Source: Kiloniellales bacterium (lineage in GTDB: Bacteria; Pseudomonadota; Alphaproteobacteria; Kiloniellales; JAKSDN01). Taken from it: a DNA stretch of 38,897 nucleotides. Below the pieces are notes generated by a model. The model was not told the DNA's origin. It saw only the letters and a program-made list of their open reading frames with translations, and did not search any database. This document shows, in pieces, positions 1 through 7,252 of this stretch; the first letter of the stretch is position 1; each line of letters opens with the position of its first letter. The stretch is from positions 1-38,897 of the forward strand of contig JANQLT010000010.1 of assembly GCA_028280455.1 (NCBI GenBank), written 5' to 3'. Position numbers and translations under genes: made by a program.

Positions 1-60
1 CCGCTCCCCCTCCCGGCCACCCACGGCAGTATCCTATTGGGTGGCCGGGAGGGGGAGCGG
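1..60. repeat. Perfect 23-bp inverted repeat (hairpin) at window edge
   Basis: Bases 1-23 are exactly the reverse complement of bases 38-60, with a 14-nt loop between them. The arms are very GC-rich and no T-tract follows on either side, so a classical intrinsic terminator is not supported. The left arm begins at base 1, so the repeat may continue outside the window. It lies 3' of the minus-strand DUF1491 gene and could be a transcript-end hairpin or a copy of a dispersed palindromic repeat. Confidence 0.75.
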
Positions 61-95
61 GCCGGTGCCGTGAGTCCGCGTCAGCGGAAAACGCT

Positions 96-434
96 CTAGA
101 AAACCTTGCCTTCGAAGGGGTGCTTGCCGTCGCGGTCCTCGACCTCGACGACCCAGAGGTCCGGGTCGCGGGCGACGGCGCGCGCGATGTAGGCGTCCGC
201 CTCGGCCTCCGGCACCAGCCCGCCCTTGAAGGCCGCCAGCCAGCCCATCTTGCCGTCCAGGTCGCGCTGCTGCGACAGCACCCGGCAGCCCAGCTCGAGC
301 TGGTTGAGCTTGAGCAGCAGCAGGCCGCCCTTGGCCTCGCCCTTGCGGGCCACCGTCACCGGGACGCCCTCGGCCGAGCAGCGCCGGACATGGGCCATGA
401 CCCAGACGTCGGTCGGGATGCGGTCTTCGAACAT
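96..434 (-). CDS. DUF1491 family protein
   Basis: A 112-residue protein that I recognise as DUF1491, a small conserved alphaproteobacterial family with no assigned function. Family-like features are the N-terminal VWVMAHVRRCSAEGVP segment, the central GGLLLLKLNQLELGCRVLSQ, and the C-terminal EAEADAYIARAVARDPDLWVVEVEDRDG. There is no signal peptide or membrane segment, so it is probably cytosolic. The ATG at 434 is divergent from the gene starting at 515, and the 80-bp gap between them holds a perfect palindrome. Family membership is fairly sure; function is unknown. Confidence 0.85.
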   Translation of the reverse strand: MFEDRIPTDVWVMAHVRRCSAEGVPVTVARKGEAKGGLLLLKLNQLELGCRVLSQQRDLDGKMGWLAAFKGGLVPEAEADAYIARAVARDPDLWVVEVEDRDGKHPFEGKVF

Positions 435-447
435 CGGCGCGTCATTC

Positions 448-465
448 CTGACAGAGTGCTGTCAG
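448..465. promoter_or_regulatory. Palindromic operator candidate in divergent promoter
   Basis: CTGACAG-agtg-CTGTCAG is a perfect inverted repeat with 7-bp arms and a 4-bp spacer. It lies 13 bp from the DUF1491 start and 49 bp from the start of the divergent gene at 515. Size and position suit a dimeric repressor controlling both genes. No candidate regulator is encoded beside it. Confidence 0.4.
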
Positions 466-514
466 CAAGTCTCTGCTAGGCAAGGCGCCCAAGCAATCGC
501 AGGAGCCCGCCGCC

Positions 515-973
515 ATGAGCGCGACCATCATCCGGGACGGCTTCGAGACCCGGCCGATCACCATGGAGCCCCTCTGGCTCGTCTCCTTCCAGGCGCCCGA
601 CGAGGACGTCGATAGGATCTTCGAGCGGATCACCGACGTCGCCCCCCTCGAGCAGGGCAACACGGACAAGAACGCCTACCGCGCCCCGGGCGGCATCGAA
701 TACTACCGGCCGCGCGAGGGCACGCCCACCGGCGCCGAGGACGAGGTCCGCAAGCGCCCCGGCGTCGACGAGGTCCGCTTCTTCCTGCCGCGCGACGGCG
801 CGCTGCTCGACCAGGTCATCGAGGCGATCTACGAAGTGCACAGCTACTACGAGCCGGTGATCGTCGTACAGGAGGTCCTGCGCAGCCGCTGCAAAGGCCT
901 CGACGACAAGGACAACCCGCACCGCTGGTGGAACAAGGTCGGCGACTGGAAGCAGGCTGGTACCGGCGGGTGA
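515..973 (+). CDS. Small NIF3/CutA-like conserved protein
   Basis: A 152-residue soluble protein. The ATG at 515 has a GGAG Shine-Dalgarno 9 nt upstream. Residues about 15-35 (PLWLVSFQAPDEDVDRIFER) and the late segment LLDQVIEAIYEVHSYYEPVI resemble the small ferredoxin-like, CutA-like fold found alone or inserted in NIF3/YqfO proteins, where the HSYYEP-type region is conserved. The C-terminus (DDKDNPHRWWNKVGDW) is distinctive but unassigned. I see no catalytic motif. The fold assignment is an inference from sequence pattern, and the function is unknown. Confidence 0.65.
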   Translation: MSATIIRDGFETRPITMEPLWLVSFQAPDEDVDRIFERITDVAPLEQGNTDKNAYRAPGGIEYYRPREGTPTGAEDEVRKRPGVDEVRFFLPRDGALLDQVIEAIYEVHSYYEPVIVVQEVLRSRCKGLDDKDNPHRWWNKVGDWKQAGTGG

Positions 974-1017
974 TCGCGTGTCTGGCGTGGTGATGTGAGG
1001 TCTGTTGCGTTTAACGA

Positions 1018-1212
1018 CTGCCCCCTCACCCAGCTCCGCCTACGTCTCGGCCGTCGGCCTCGACAAGGCTGCGCAACCCTCTCCCTCGTCGGGGGAGAGG
1101 GGAAAACTCAACTGTAGCAGCACTTTATCCCCTCTCCCCTGGAGGGAGAGGGTTGCGCAGACTTAGGCGAGACCGGAGGTCGAGCTTTAGTCGAAGCTGG
1201 GTGAGGGGGCAG
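1018..1212. repeat. 195-bp cruciform-type intergenic repeat (copy A)
   Basis: It is bounded by an 18-bp terminal inverted repeat, CTGCCCCCTCACCCAGCT and its complement. A nested inverted pair (GCGCAACCCTCTCCCTC against GAGGGAGAGGGTTGCGC) sits further inside. It fills most of the gap between the genes ending at 973 and starting at 1336 and shows no coding potential. Its termini and CTCTCCC core relate it to the elements at 26134-26283 and 38793-38897, although the interior is diverged. No transposase is present, so this is a MITE-like or REP-like element. Confidence 0.8.
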
Positions 1213-1335
1213 TTGTTCCGACATCGGCGCCCGTCTCGGCATCGCCTGCCCGCCCACCTGCTCGGCGATGCTTGACCGGCCCTGGCCCCCGCCGCCAGAT
1301 TGGCGGCGGTTCGGCAGGCTTCAGGGGGCGGTCAG

Positions 1336-2676
1336 GTGGAGACCTACGGCGGCGTGGTCGATGCGCTCGTCGCCGGCACGTGGCGGCATCCGCGCAGCGG
1401 CGCGGTGACGCCGGTGCCGGTCGAGAGCATCGTCATCGCCCGCTCGCTGGACGGCGCCGAGGCGGACCTGGTGGCGCCGCTGCTCGGCGGCCGCCGCCTG
1501 GCGGTGGTCACCGGCGAGCGGACCCGCGAGGCCCTGGGCCGACGGGTCGTCAAGGCGCTGCAAGCCCTGGGCACCGTCGAGGAGGTTGTCTGGCGCGACC
1601 CGCGGCCGGAGGCCGGCGCGATCGACGCGCTGCGCCACGCCACGCGCCACGCCGAGGCGCTGGTTTCGGTCGGCTCGGGGACGATCACCGACGGCTGCAA
1701 ATACGCCGCCCATCTCGACGGCAAGGACTTCTGCTGCTTCGCGACCTCGCCGATGAACACCTACACGGCGCCCGCCGCGTCGATCACCAGGGACGGCTTC
1801 AAGGGCTCGATCACCTGCCGCTCGGCGCGGGGCGCCTTCTTCGACCTCGAGGTGCTGTCGCGCTGCCCCGCGCGGCTGGTCAGCGCCGCCTTCGCCGACG
1901 TGGTTTGCCGGACCACCGCGCAGGTCGACTGGCTGATGTCCCACCGGCTGTTCGACACGCCCTACGTCGACACGCCCTATCACCTGCTGGCCTACGACGA
2001 GGCCGACCTGATCGAGCGGGCCGGCGGCCTGCCCGGGGGCGACATCGAGGCCCTGGCCCTGCTGACCCGGGTCGCGGTGATCATGGGCCTGGCGACCTCC
2101 TTCACCGGCACCAGCCACTGCGGCAGCATGGCCGAGCACATGATCTCCCACGGCATCGACATGTTCGCCGGCGCGGCCCACCCGGGCAGCTCGCACGGCG
2201 AGCAGGTCGGCGTGACGACGCTCAGCATGTCGGCGCTGCAGAACCGGATCCTCGGCGACGAGAGCCCGCCCGTGCTGCGGGCCACGGCCTTCCCGCGCGC
2301 CGAGCTCGAAGCGCGCTACGGCGCCGAGATGGCCGAGACCATGGCGGCGCAGTCCGCCGCCAAGGCGCTGGACGCCGCGGCGGCGGACCGCATCAATGAG
2401 AAATGGGCGAAGGACTGGGACGGCTTCGTCGCGCCCCTGCGCGCGGTCATGCTGCCTTTCGCACGGCTGCTGGCCGGCATGACCGCCGCCGGCGCGCCGC
2501 GCACGGCCGGCGAGCTCGGCCTCGATCCGGCCTTCTACGGCCGGATGCTGCGCGACGCCCGCTGGACCCGCGACCGCTACTCGATCCTCGACGTTGCCGG
2601 CGACAGCGGCACGCTCGAGGCCTTCGCCAGCGAGATCGAAGCCCAGCCCCCGTCCCGAAGCGGAGAACAGCGATGA
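1336..2676 (+). CDS. egsA: sn-glycerol-1-phosphate dehydrogenase (AraM/EgsA type)
   Basis: A 446-residue member of the iron-containing alcohol dehydrogenase/dehydroquinate synthase superfamily, glycerol-1-phosphate dehydrogenase branch. The family reduces dihydroxyacetone phosphate to sn-glycerol-1-phosphate with NAD(P)H and a divalent metal. Supporting motifs are GSGTITDGCKY (residues 113-123, dinucleotide/phosphate loop), AAFADVV (Asp metal-ligand region, about 188), AEHMISH (about 266-272) and HGEQVG (287-292), the last two holding the metal-binding histidines. I chose GTG 1336, which has an AGGGGG ribosome site 7 nt upstream, over the in-frame TTG at 1300. The stop overlaps the ATG of the HAD gene (ATGA), so the two are translationally coupled. 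Bacterial substrate specificity is less certain than fold and family. Confidence 0.8.
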   Translation: METYGGVVDALVAGTWRHPRSGAVTPVPVESIVIARSLDGAEADLVAPLLGGRRLAVVTGERTREALGRRVVKALQALGTVEEVVWRDPRPEAGAIDALRHATRHAEALVSVGSGTITDGCKYAAHLDGKDFCCFATSPMNTYTAPAASITRDGFKGSITCRSARGAFFDLEVLSRCPARLVSAAFADVVCRTTAQVDWLMSHRLFDTPYVDTPYHLLAYDEADLIERAGGLPGGDIEALALLTRVAVIMGLATSFTGTSHCGSMAEHMISHGIDMFAGAAHPGSSHGEQVGVTTLSMSALQNRILGDESPPVLRATAFPRAELEARYGAEMAETMAAQSAAKALDAAAADRINEKWAKDWDGFVAPLRAVMLPFARLLAGMTAAGAPRTAGELGLDPAFYGRMLRDARWTRDRYSILDVAGDSGTLEAFASEIEAQPPSRSGEQR

Positions 2677-3539
2677 CGGCGACGCCCCGTTTCCTCACCG
2701 GCCTGCGGGAGATCGCCGCGGACTACGATCACATTCTGCTCGACCAGTGGGGCGTGCTGCACAACGGCGAGGTCCCCTACGAAGGCGTGCCGGAAGCGCT
2801 GGCGGCGCTGCGCCGGGCCGGCAAGCGGCTGACGGTGATCACCAACTCCGGCCGGCCCGGTGCGCAGAACCGCAGCCGGCTGCCGCAGTTCGGCCTGCGG
2901 CCGGAGCAGGTCGACGCCATGGTCAGCTCCGGCGACGTCGCCCTCGACTGGCTGCGCCGCGAGGCGCCGCAGAGCCGCTGCTTCGCCGTCTGCAGCGGCA
3001 GCGACGCCGCGCCCCTGGCCGAGGCCGGCCAGAGCCTGGCCGAGCGGGTCGAGGAGGCGGACCTGATCTACATCTCCGGCATGCCGGCCGAGAGCGACCG
3101 GCTCGACATGGCGCCCTTCGAGCCCTGGATCGAGGCCGGCCTGGCGCGCGGCCTCACCCTGGTCTGCGCCAACCCGGACCACCGCGGCCCGCAGGGCGAC
3201 CGCATCCTGCTGTCGCCCGGCACCATCGCGGCGATCTACGAGGAGCGCGGCGGCCGGGTGCTCAGCTTCGGCAAGCCGGGCCCGGAGATCTTCCGGCGGG
3301 CCATGGCGCTGCACCCGGAAATCGAGCCGGCGCGCTGCCTGATGATCGGCGACATGCCCGAGACGGACCTGGCCGGCGCCGCCGCCAGCGGCATCGACGG
3401 GGCCTGGGTGCTCGGCGGCATCCATGCGGGCGATCTGGAGGGGGCGGCCGACAAGGCGGCGCGGCAGGCCCTGGCCCTGGCGATTCTGGAACGGGCGGGG
3501 ACGCCGGCAGCCTGGGTGCTGGCCACGCTGCGCTGGTGA
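2673..3539 (+). CDS. HAD-IIA family hydrolase (TIGR01459-like, NagD/AraL relative)
   Basis: A 288-residue HAD-superfamily protein with a C2 cap. Motif I is DQWGVLHNG, with the nucleophile Asp at residue 24. The usual second Asp (DxD) is replaced by Trp, which as I recall is characteristic of this alphaproteobacterial subfamily. Motif II is TNSGRP. The C-terminal GDMPETDLAGAAASG is the metal-binding motif. Members are presumed small-molecule phosphatases. It overlaps the upstream glycerol-1-phosphate dehydrogenase by 4 nt, which suggests a phosphorylated polyol or sugar substrate in the same pathway. That specific role is inference; the family assignment is secure. Confidence 0.85.
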   Translation: MTATPRFLTGLREIAADYDHILLDQWGVLHNGEVPYEGVPEALAALRRAGKRLTVITNSGRPGAQNRSRLPQFGLRPEQVDAMVSSGDVALDWLRREAPQSRCFAVCSGSDAAPLAEAGQSLAERVEEADLIYISGMPAESDRLDMAPFEPWIEAGLARGLTLVCANPDHRGPQGDRILLSPGTIAAIYEERGGRVLSFGKPGPEIFRRAMALHPEIEPARCLMIGDMPETDLAGAAASGIDGAWVLGGIHAGDLEGAADKAARQALALAILERAGTPAAWVLATLRW

Positions 3540-3610
3540 CCCGGCTTGATCCGTTCGGCCGGCCGGCGCGTAGGAGTCGGCAAGACCGCATAGCATGAGG
3601 TGCGACCGCG

Positions 3611-4159
3611 ATGTCCCGTGTCCTGGCGATCCTGGTCCTGTTGGTGCTGCCCCTGGGGGCCCAGGCGGCGGAGACCGGCGCCCACCGCTTCGCCTTCACC
3701 TCCATAGAGGGCGAGCCGCTGCCGCTGGAGAGCTTCCGCGGCAAGACGCTGCTGCTGGTCAACACGGCCTCGCGCTGCGGCTTCACGCACCAGTACGCCG
3801 ACCTGCAGGCGGTCTGGCAGCGCTACCGCGACCGCGGCCTGGTCGTGCTCGGCGTGCCCTCCAACGACTTCGGCGGCCAGGAGCCGGGCAGCGAGGCCGA
3901 GATCAAGGAATTCTGCGAGGTCAATTTCTCGGTCGACTTCCCGCTGACCGAGAAGGCGCAGGTCAAGGGCGCGGCGGCCCATCCCTTCTATCGCTGGGCC
4001 CGCGAGGAGCTGGGCAGCCAGGCGGCGCCGCGCTGGAACTTCCACAAGTATCTGATCGGCCCCGACGGCGCGCTGATCGGCTGGTTCCCGACCGACATGT
4101 CGCCCAGCTCGGATGACGTGACCCGAGCGATCGAAGCGAGCCTGTCGGGCCCGTCGTAG
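3611..4159 (+). CDS. gpx: Secreted glutathione peroxidase family protein
   Basis: A 182-residue thiol peroxidase of the glutathione peroxidase family. It begins with a signal peptide (hydrophobic residues 3-16, probable cleavage after AQA at 17-19), so it should act in the periplasm. The catalytic tetrad is visible: Cys56 in NTASRCGFT, Gln90 in NDFGGQEPGS, and Trp142/Asn143 in RWNFHKYLIG. The enzyme would reduce hydrogen peroxide or lipid hydroperoxides. It has Cys, not selenocysteine, so thioredoxin-like donors are as plausible as glutathione. ATG 3611 follows a GAGG site. It is 71 nt downstream of the HAD gene and converges with potI across 14 nt. Confidence 0.9.
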   Translation: MSRVLAILVLLVLPLGAQAAETGAHRFAFTSIEGEPLPLESFRGKTLLLVNTASRCGFTHQYADLQAVWQRYRDRGLVVLGVPSNDFGGQEPGSEAEIKEFCEVNFSVDFPLTEKAQVKGAAAHPFYRWAREELGSQAAPRWNFHKYLIGPDGALIGWFPTDMSPSSDDVTRAIEASLSGPS

Positions 4160-4173
4160 GGCCGGGCCGCCGC

Positions 4174-5007
4174 TTAGTCCGAGTAGGCCATCTGCTCGTC
4201 GCGCAGGCGGCGCTGCTCCTGGCGGTGCATCAGGATGCCGGCGAGCAGCACGCCGGTCGAGACCACCAGGATGATGATCGTCGCCAGGGCGTTGATGTCG
4301 GGCGTCACGCCGAGGCGGACCTTGGAGAAGATCACCATCGGCAGGGTGCTGGAGCCCGGGCCCGAGACGAAGCTGGCGATCACCAGGTCGTCGAGCGACA
4401 GCGTGAAGGACAGCAGCCAGCCCGAGACCATGGCCGGCGAGATGATCGGCAGGGTGACGTCCCAGAGCACGCGGAACGGCCGGCTGCCGAGGTCCATGGC
4501 CGCCTCCTCCAGGGAATCGTCCATGCTCGAGAGCCGGGATTGGATGATCACCGCGACGTAGGCCATGGAGAAGGTGATGTGGGCGATGGTGATGGTCGTC
4601 GCGCCGCGCCCGGCCGGCCAGCCGATCATCTCCTCCAGCGAGACGAAGAGCAGCAGCAGCGACAGGCCGGTGATCACCTCCGGCATGACCAGGGGCGCCA
4701 TGACCATGCCGGCGAAGAGCGTGCGGCCGCGGTAGCGCCCGAGCCGCGCCAGGGCGAGCCCCGCCATGGTGCCGAGGATCACCGCCATGGTCGCGGTCAC
4801 CGCGGCGATCCGCAGGCTGAGCAGCGCCGCGTCGATGATCAGCTCGTTCTGGAACAGCTCGCCGTACCACTTGGTCGAGAAGCCGCCCCAGACCGTTGCC
4901 AGGCGCGACTTGTTGAAGGAGTAGAAGATCAGCGAGAAGATCGGGATGTAGAGGAATGCAAAGCCGAAGCAGAGCATCGAGAAGGTGAAGGTCGAGCGCC
5001 GCCTCAT
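4174..5007 (-). CDS. potI: Putrescine-type ABC transporter permease PotI
   Basis: A 277-residue inner-membrane permease of the PotI/PotC family (E. coli PotI is of similar size). The N-terminal TM segment starts around residue 8 and several more follow. The ATPase-contacting EAA loop reads EEAAMDLGSRPFRVLWDVTLP. Its ATG overlaps the potH stop in an ATGA, so I use ATG 5007 rather than any upstream in-frame start. It is the last gene of the minus-strand potF-potG-potH-potI set. It would pair with PotH to form the translocation pore. Confidence 0.93.
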   Translation of the reverse strand: MRRRSTFTFSMLCFGFAFLYIPIFSLIFYSFNKSRLATVWGGFSTKWYGELFQNELIIDAALLSLRIAAVTATMAVILGTMAGLALARLGRYRGRTLFAGMVMAPLVMPEVITGLSLLLLFVSLEEMIGWPAGRGATTITIAHITFSMAYVAVIIQSRLSSMDDSLEEAAMDLGSRPFRVLWDVTLPIISPAMVSGWLLSFTLSLDDLVIASFVSGPGSSTLPMVIFSKVRLGVTPDINALATIIILVVSTGVLLAGILMHRQEQRRLRDEQMAYSD

Positions 5008-6011
5008 GCCTTGCCCTCCTCGGCTTCCTTCATCTGGTAGTGCTGGAAGAACATGATCGGCGCCACCAGCACGAAGAGCAGCACGATGGCCACCGCCGAG
5101 GCGACCGGCCAATCGCGGTTCGAGAAGAACTCGTCGAACAGCACCCGGCCGATCATCAGGTTGTCCGGGCTGCCGAGCAGGGCCGGGATGACGTACTCGC
5201 CGGTCGCCGGGATGAAGACCAGAAGCGAGCCGGCGATGATGCCCGGCATCGACAGCGGCAGGGTCACGTCGAAGAAGACCCGCATCGGCCGGCTGCCGAG
5301 GTCCATCGCCGCCTCGTGCAGGGAGAGGTCCATGCGCTCCAGGTTGGCGTAGAGCGGCAGGATCATGAAGGGCAGGTAGGAGTAGGTGATGCCGAGGAAG
5401 ACCGCGAACTCGGTGTGCATGAAGCCGATCGGCTCGTCGATCAGGCCGATCCAGGACAGCACGTTGTTGATCACGCCGTTGTTGTTGAGCATGCCCATCC
5501 AGGCGTAGATGCGCAGCAGGAACGAGGTCCAGAACGGCAGGATGATCATCATCAGGTAGATGTTGCGCATCGTCTTCGAGGCGCGGGCGATGGCGTAGGC
5601 CATCGGGTAGCCGAGCAGCAGGCAGCAGATCGTCGAGATGGTCGCCAGCTTCAGGGAGTTGAGATAGCCGGTCCAGTAGAGCGCGTCTTCGATCAGGAAC
5701 AGGAAGTTGTCGAAGGTGATGCGGATCTCGAGGACCGTGCCGTCGACCCACTCCAAGAGCGGCGTGAAGGGCGGCCGGGCGATCACCGCCTCGGCCAGGC
5801 TGATCTTGAGCACGATGCCGAAGGGCACCAGGAAGAACAGGAACAGCCAGAAATAGGGCACGAGGATCAGGACCGTGCGCCAGGCGTTGCGGAAGCGGTT
5901 GAGGATCGCCAGGGCGATGCCGGTCGCATCGATCCGGCCGACCTCGCCTTGCAGAGGCTCGGCCGCGGCCTCGATCTTCCGGCTGACTGCCACGTGGGCC
6001 CCGCCGCTCAT
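5004..6011 (-). CDS. potH: Putrescine-type ABC transporter permease PotH
   Basis: A 335-residue inner-membrane permease of the PotH/PotB family. After a roughly 50-residue cytosolic N-terminus comes a first TM helix (VLILVPYFWLFLFFLVPFGIV), then a periplasmic loop and further TM helices. The EAA motif HEAAMDLGSRPMRVFFDVTLP is conserved. ATG 6011 overlaps the potG stop (ATGA), and the stop in turn overlaps the potI start, so these three genes are translationally coupled. An ATG 57 nt upstream lies inside potG and is unlikely. The family imports putrescine or related cations; the actual substrate here is unproven. Confidence 0.93.
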   Translation of the reverse strand: MSGGAHVAVSRKIEAAAEPLQGEVGRIDATGIALAILNRFRNAWRTVLILVPYFWLFLFFLVPFGIVLKISLAEAVIARPPFTPLLEWVDGTVLEIRITFDNFLFLIEDALYWTGYLNSLKLATISTICCLLLGYPMAYAIARASKTMRNIYLMMIILPFWTSFLLRIYAWMGMLNNNGVINNVLSWIGLIDEPIGFMHTEFAVFLGITYSYLPFMILPLYANLERMDLSLHEAAMDLGSRPMRVFFDVTLPLSMPGIIAGSLLVFIPATGEYVIPALLGSPDNLMIGRVLFDEFFSNRDWPVASAVAIVLLFVLVAPIMFFQHYQMKEAEEGKA

Positions 6012-7162
6012 TCGGTCAGCACGACGGCGGAGGAGGCCTCCCAGGAGAGGAAGACCTCGTCGTCCCACTCGACGCCCCGCTCGCGGCGCGAGGAGCGCCG
6101 CTCGTTCGGCTTGCTGACATGGACGATGCGGCCGGACTTGAGCTCGATCCGATAGAGCGAGTGGTTGCCGAAGTAGCCGACGTCCTGCACCACGCCGCTG
6201 ACCACGTTGTGGCTGCCGTCGGCCGGCGCCTGCTTGTCGACCATGATCTTCTCCGGGCGCACCGCGACCCAGACCGTGCTGTCCTCGCGGATCGAGACGC
6301 CGTGGTCGATGTAGAAGCTGCAGCCGGCTTCCTCGGACTTGACGATCACGTGATCCGCCTTGTCCTCGACGACGCGGCCCTCGAACATGTTGATCGAGCC
6401 GATGAAGTCGGCCGTGAAGCGGGTCTCCGGGTACTCGTAGATGTCGGTCGGCGTGCCGATCTGGACGATCTCGCCGCGGTTCATCACGGCGATGCGCGTC
6501 GAGAGTGTCATGGCCTCTTCCTGGTCGTGGGTGACGACCACGAAGGTGATGCCGACCTGGTCCTGGATGTTCATCAGCTCGAACTGGGTCTGCTCGCGCA
6601 GCTTCTTGTCCAGCGCGCCGAGGGGCTCGTCGAGCAGCAGGACCTTGGGCCGCTTGACCAGCGCGCGGGCCAGGGCCACGCGCTGCCGCTGGCCGCCGGA
6701 GAGCTGGTGCGGCTTGCGCTTGGCGAACTGGCCGAGCTGCACCAGGTCGATGACCTCGGCGACGCGGTCACCGACCTCTTGCTTGTTGATGCCTTCATGC
6801 TTCAGGCCATAGGCGATGTTCTTCTCCACCGACATGTGCGGGAAGAGCGCGTAGGACTGGAACATCATGTTGACCGGCCGCTCGTAGGGCGGCACCTCGG
6901 TCATGTCGACGCCGTCGATGATCAGGCGGCCGAAGGTCGGCACCTCGAAGCCCGCCAGCATGCGCAAGAGGGTCGTCTTGCCGCAGCCTGAGCCGCCGAG
7001 CAGGGCGAAGAGCTCGCCCTTGAATATCTTGAGATCGACGTCCTTGACCGCCGTGAAGCTGCCGAACTGCTTGGTGACGCCCTTGATCTCGATGAAGGGC
7101 TCCGCCTTGGGATCGAGCCAGGGCCGATCCTCATACTGCGTCGACTGGGCCTGGTCGTTCAT
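6008..7162 (-). CDS. potG: Polyamine ABC transporter ATP-binding protein PotG
   Basis: A 384-residue ABC ATPase. It shows Walker A GGSGCGKTT, a Q-loop (MMFQSYALFPHM), the signature LSGGQRQRVALARAL, Walker B VLLLDEP, and a switch His in VVVTHDQEEAM. These are followed by a C-terminal TOBE-type regulatory domain, the layout usual for PotA/PotG and other CUT1/POPT importers. ATG 7162 is preceded by an AAGGGGGG ribosome site. It is separated from potF by 90 nt holding a strong hairpin and overlaps potH by 4 nt. It energises the PotHI permease. Confidence 0.95.
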   Translation of the reverse strand: MNDQAQSTQYEDRPWLDPKAEPFIEIKGVTKQFGSFTAVKDVDLKIFKGELFALLGGSGCGKTTLLRMLAGFEVPTFGRLIIDGVDMTEVPPYERPVNMMFQSYALFPHMSVEKNIAYGLKHEGINKQEVGDRVAEVIDLVQLGQFAKRKPHQLSGGQRQRVALARALVKRPKVLLLDEPLGALDKKLREQTQFELMNIQDQVGITFVVVTHDQEEAMTLSTRIAVMNRGEIVQIGTPTDIYEYPETRFTADFIGSINMFEGRVVEDKADHVIVKSEEAGCSFYIDHGVSIREDSTVWVAVRPEKIMVDKQAPADGSHNVVSGVVQDVGYFGNHSLYRIELKSGRIVHVSKPNERRSSRRERGVEWDDEVFLSWEASSAVVLTE

Positions 7163-7197
7163 GGCCCGCCCCCCTTTGCCATTCTCTGGCCCGATCG

Positions 7198-7233
7198 GCC
7201 GACCGCCGGCGCCCCCCAGCGCCGACGGTCGGC
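7198..7233 (-). terminator. Intercistronic hairpin between potF and potG
   Basis: Bases 7198-7211 and 7220-7233 can form a 14-bp stem with one mismatch and an 8-nt loop. There is no T-run, so it is not a strong intrinsic terminator. In binding-protein transporter operons such hairpins typically protect the 3' end of the binding-protein message, giving more PotF than PotGHI. That function is inferred from position. Confidence 0.45.
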
Positions 7234-7252
7234 GACCGTTGCTCTATGGCGC

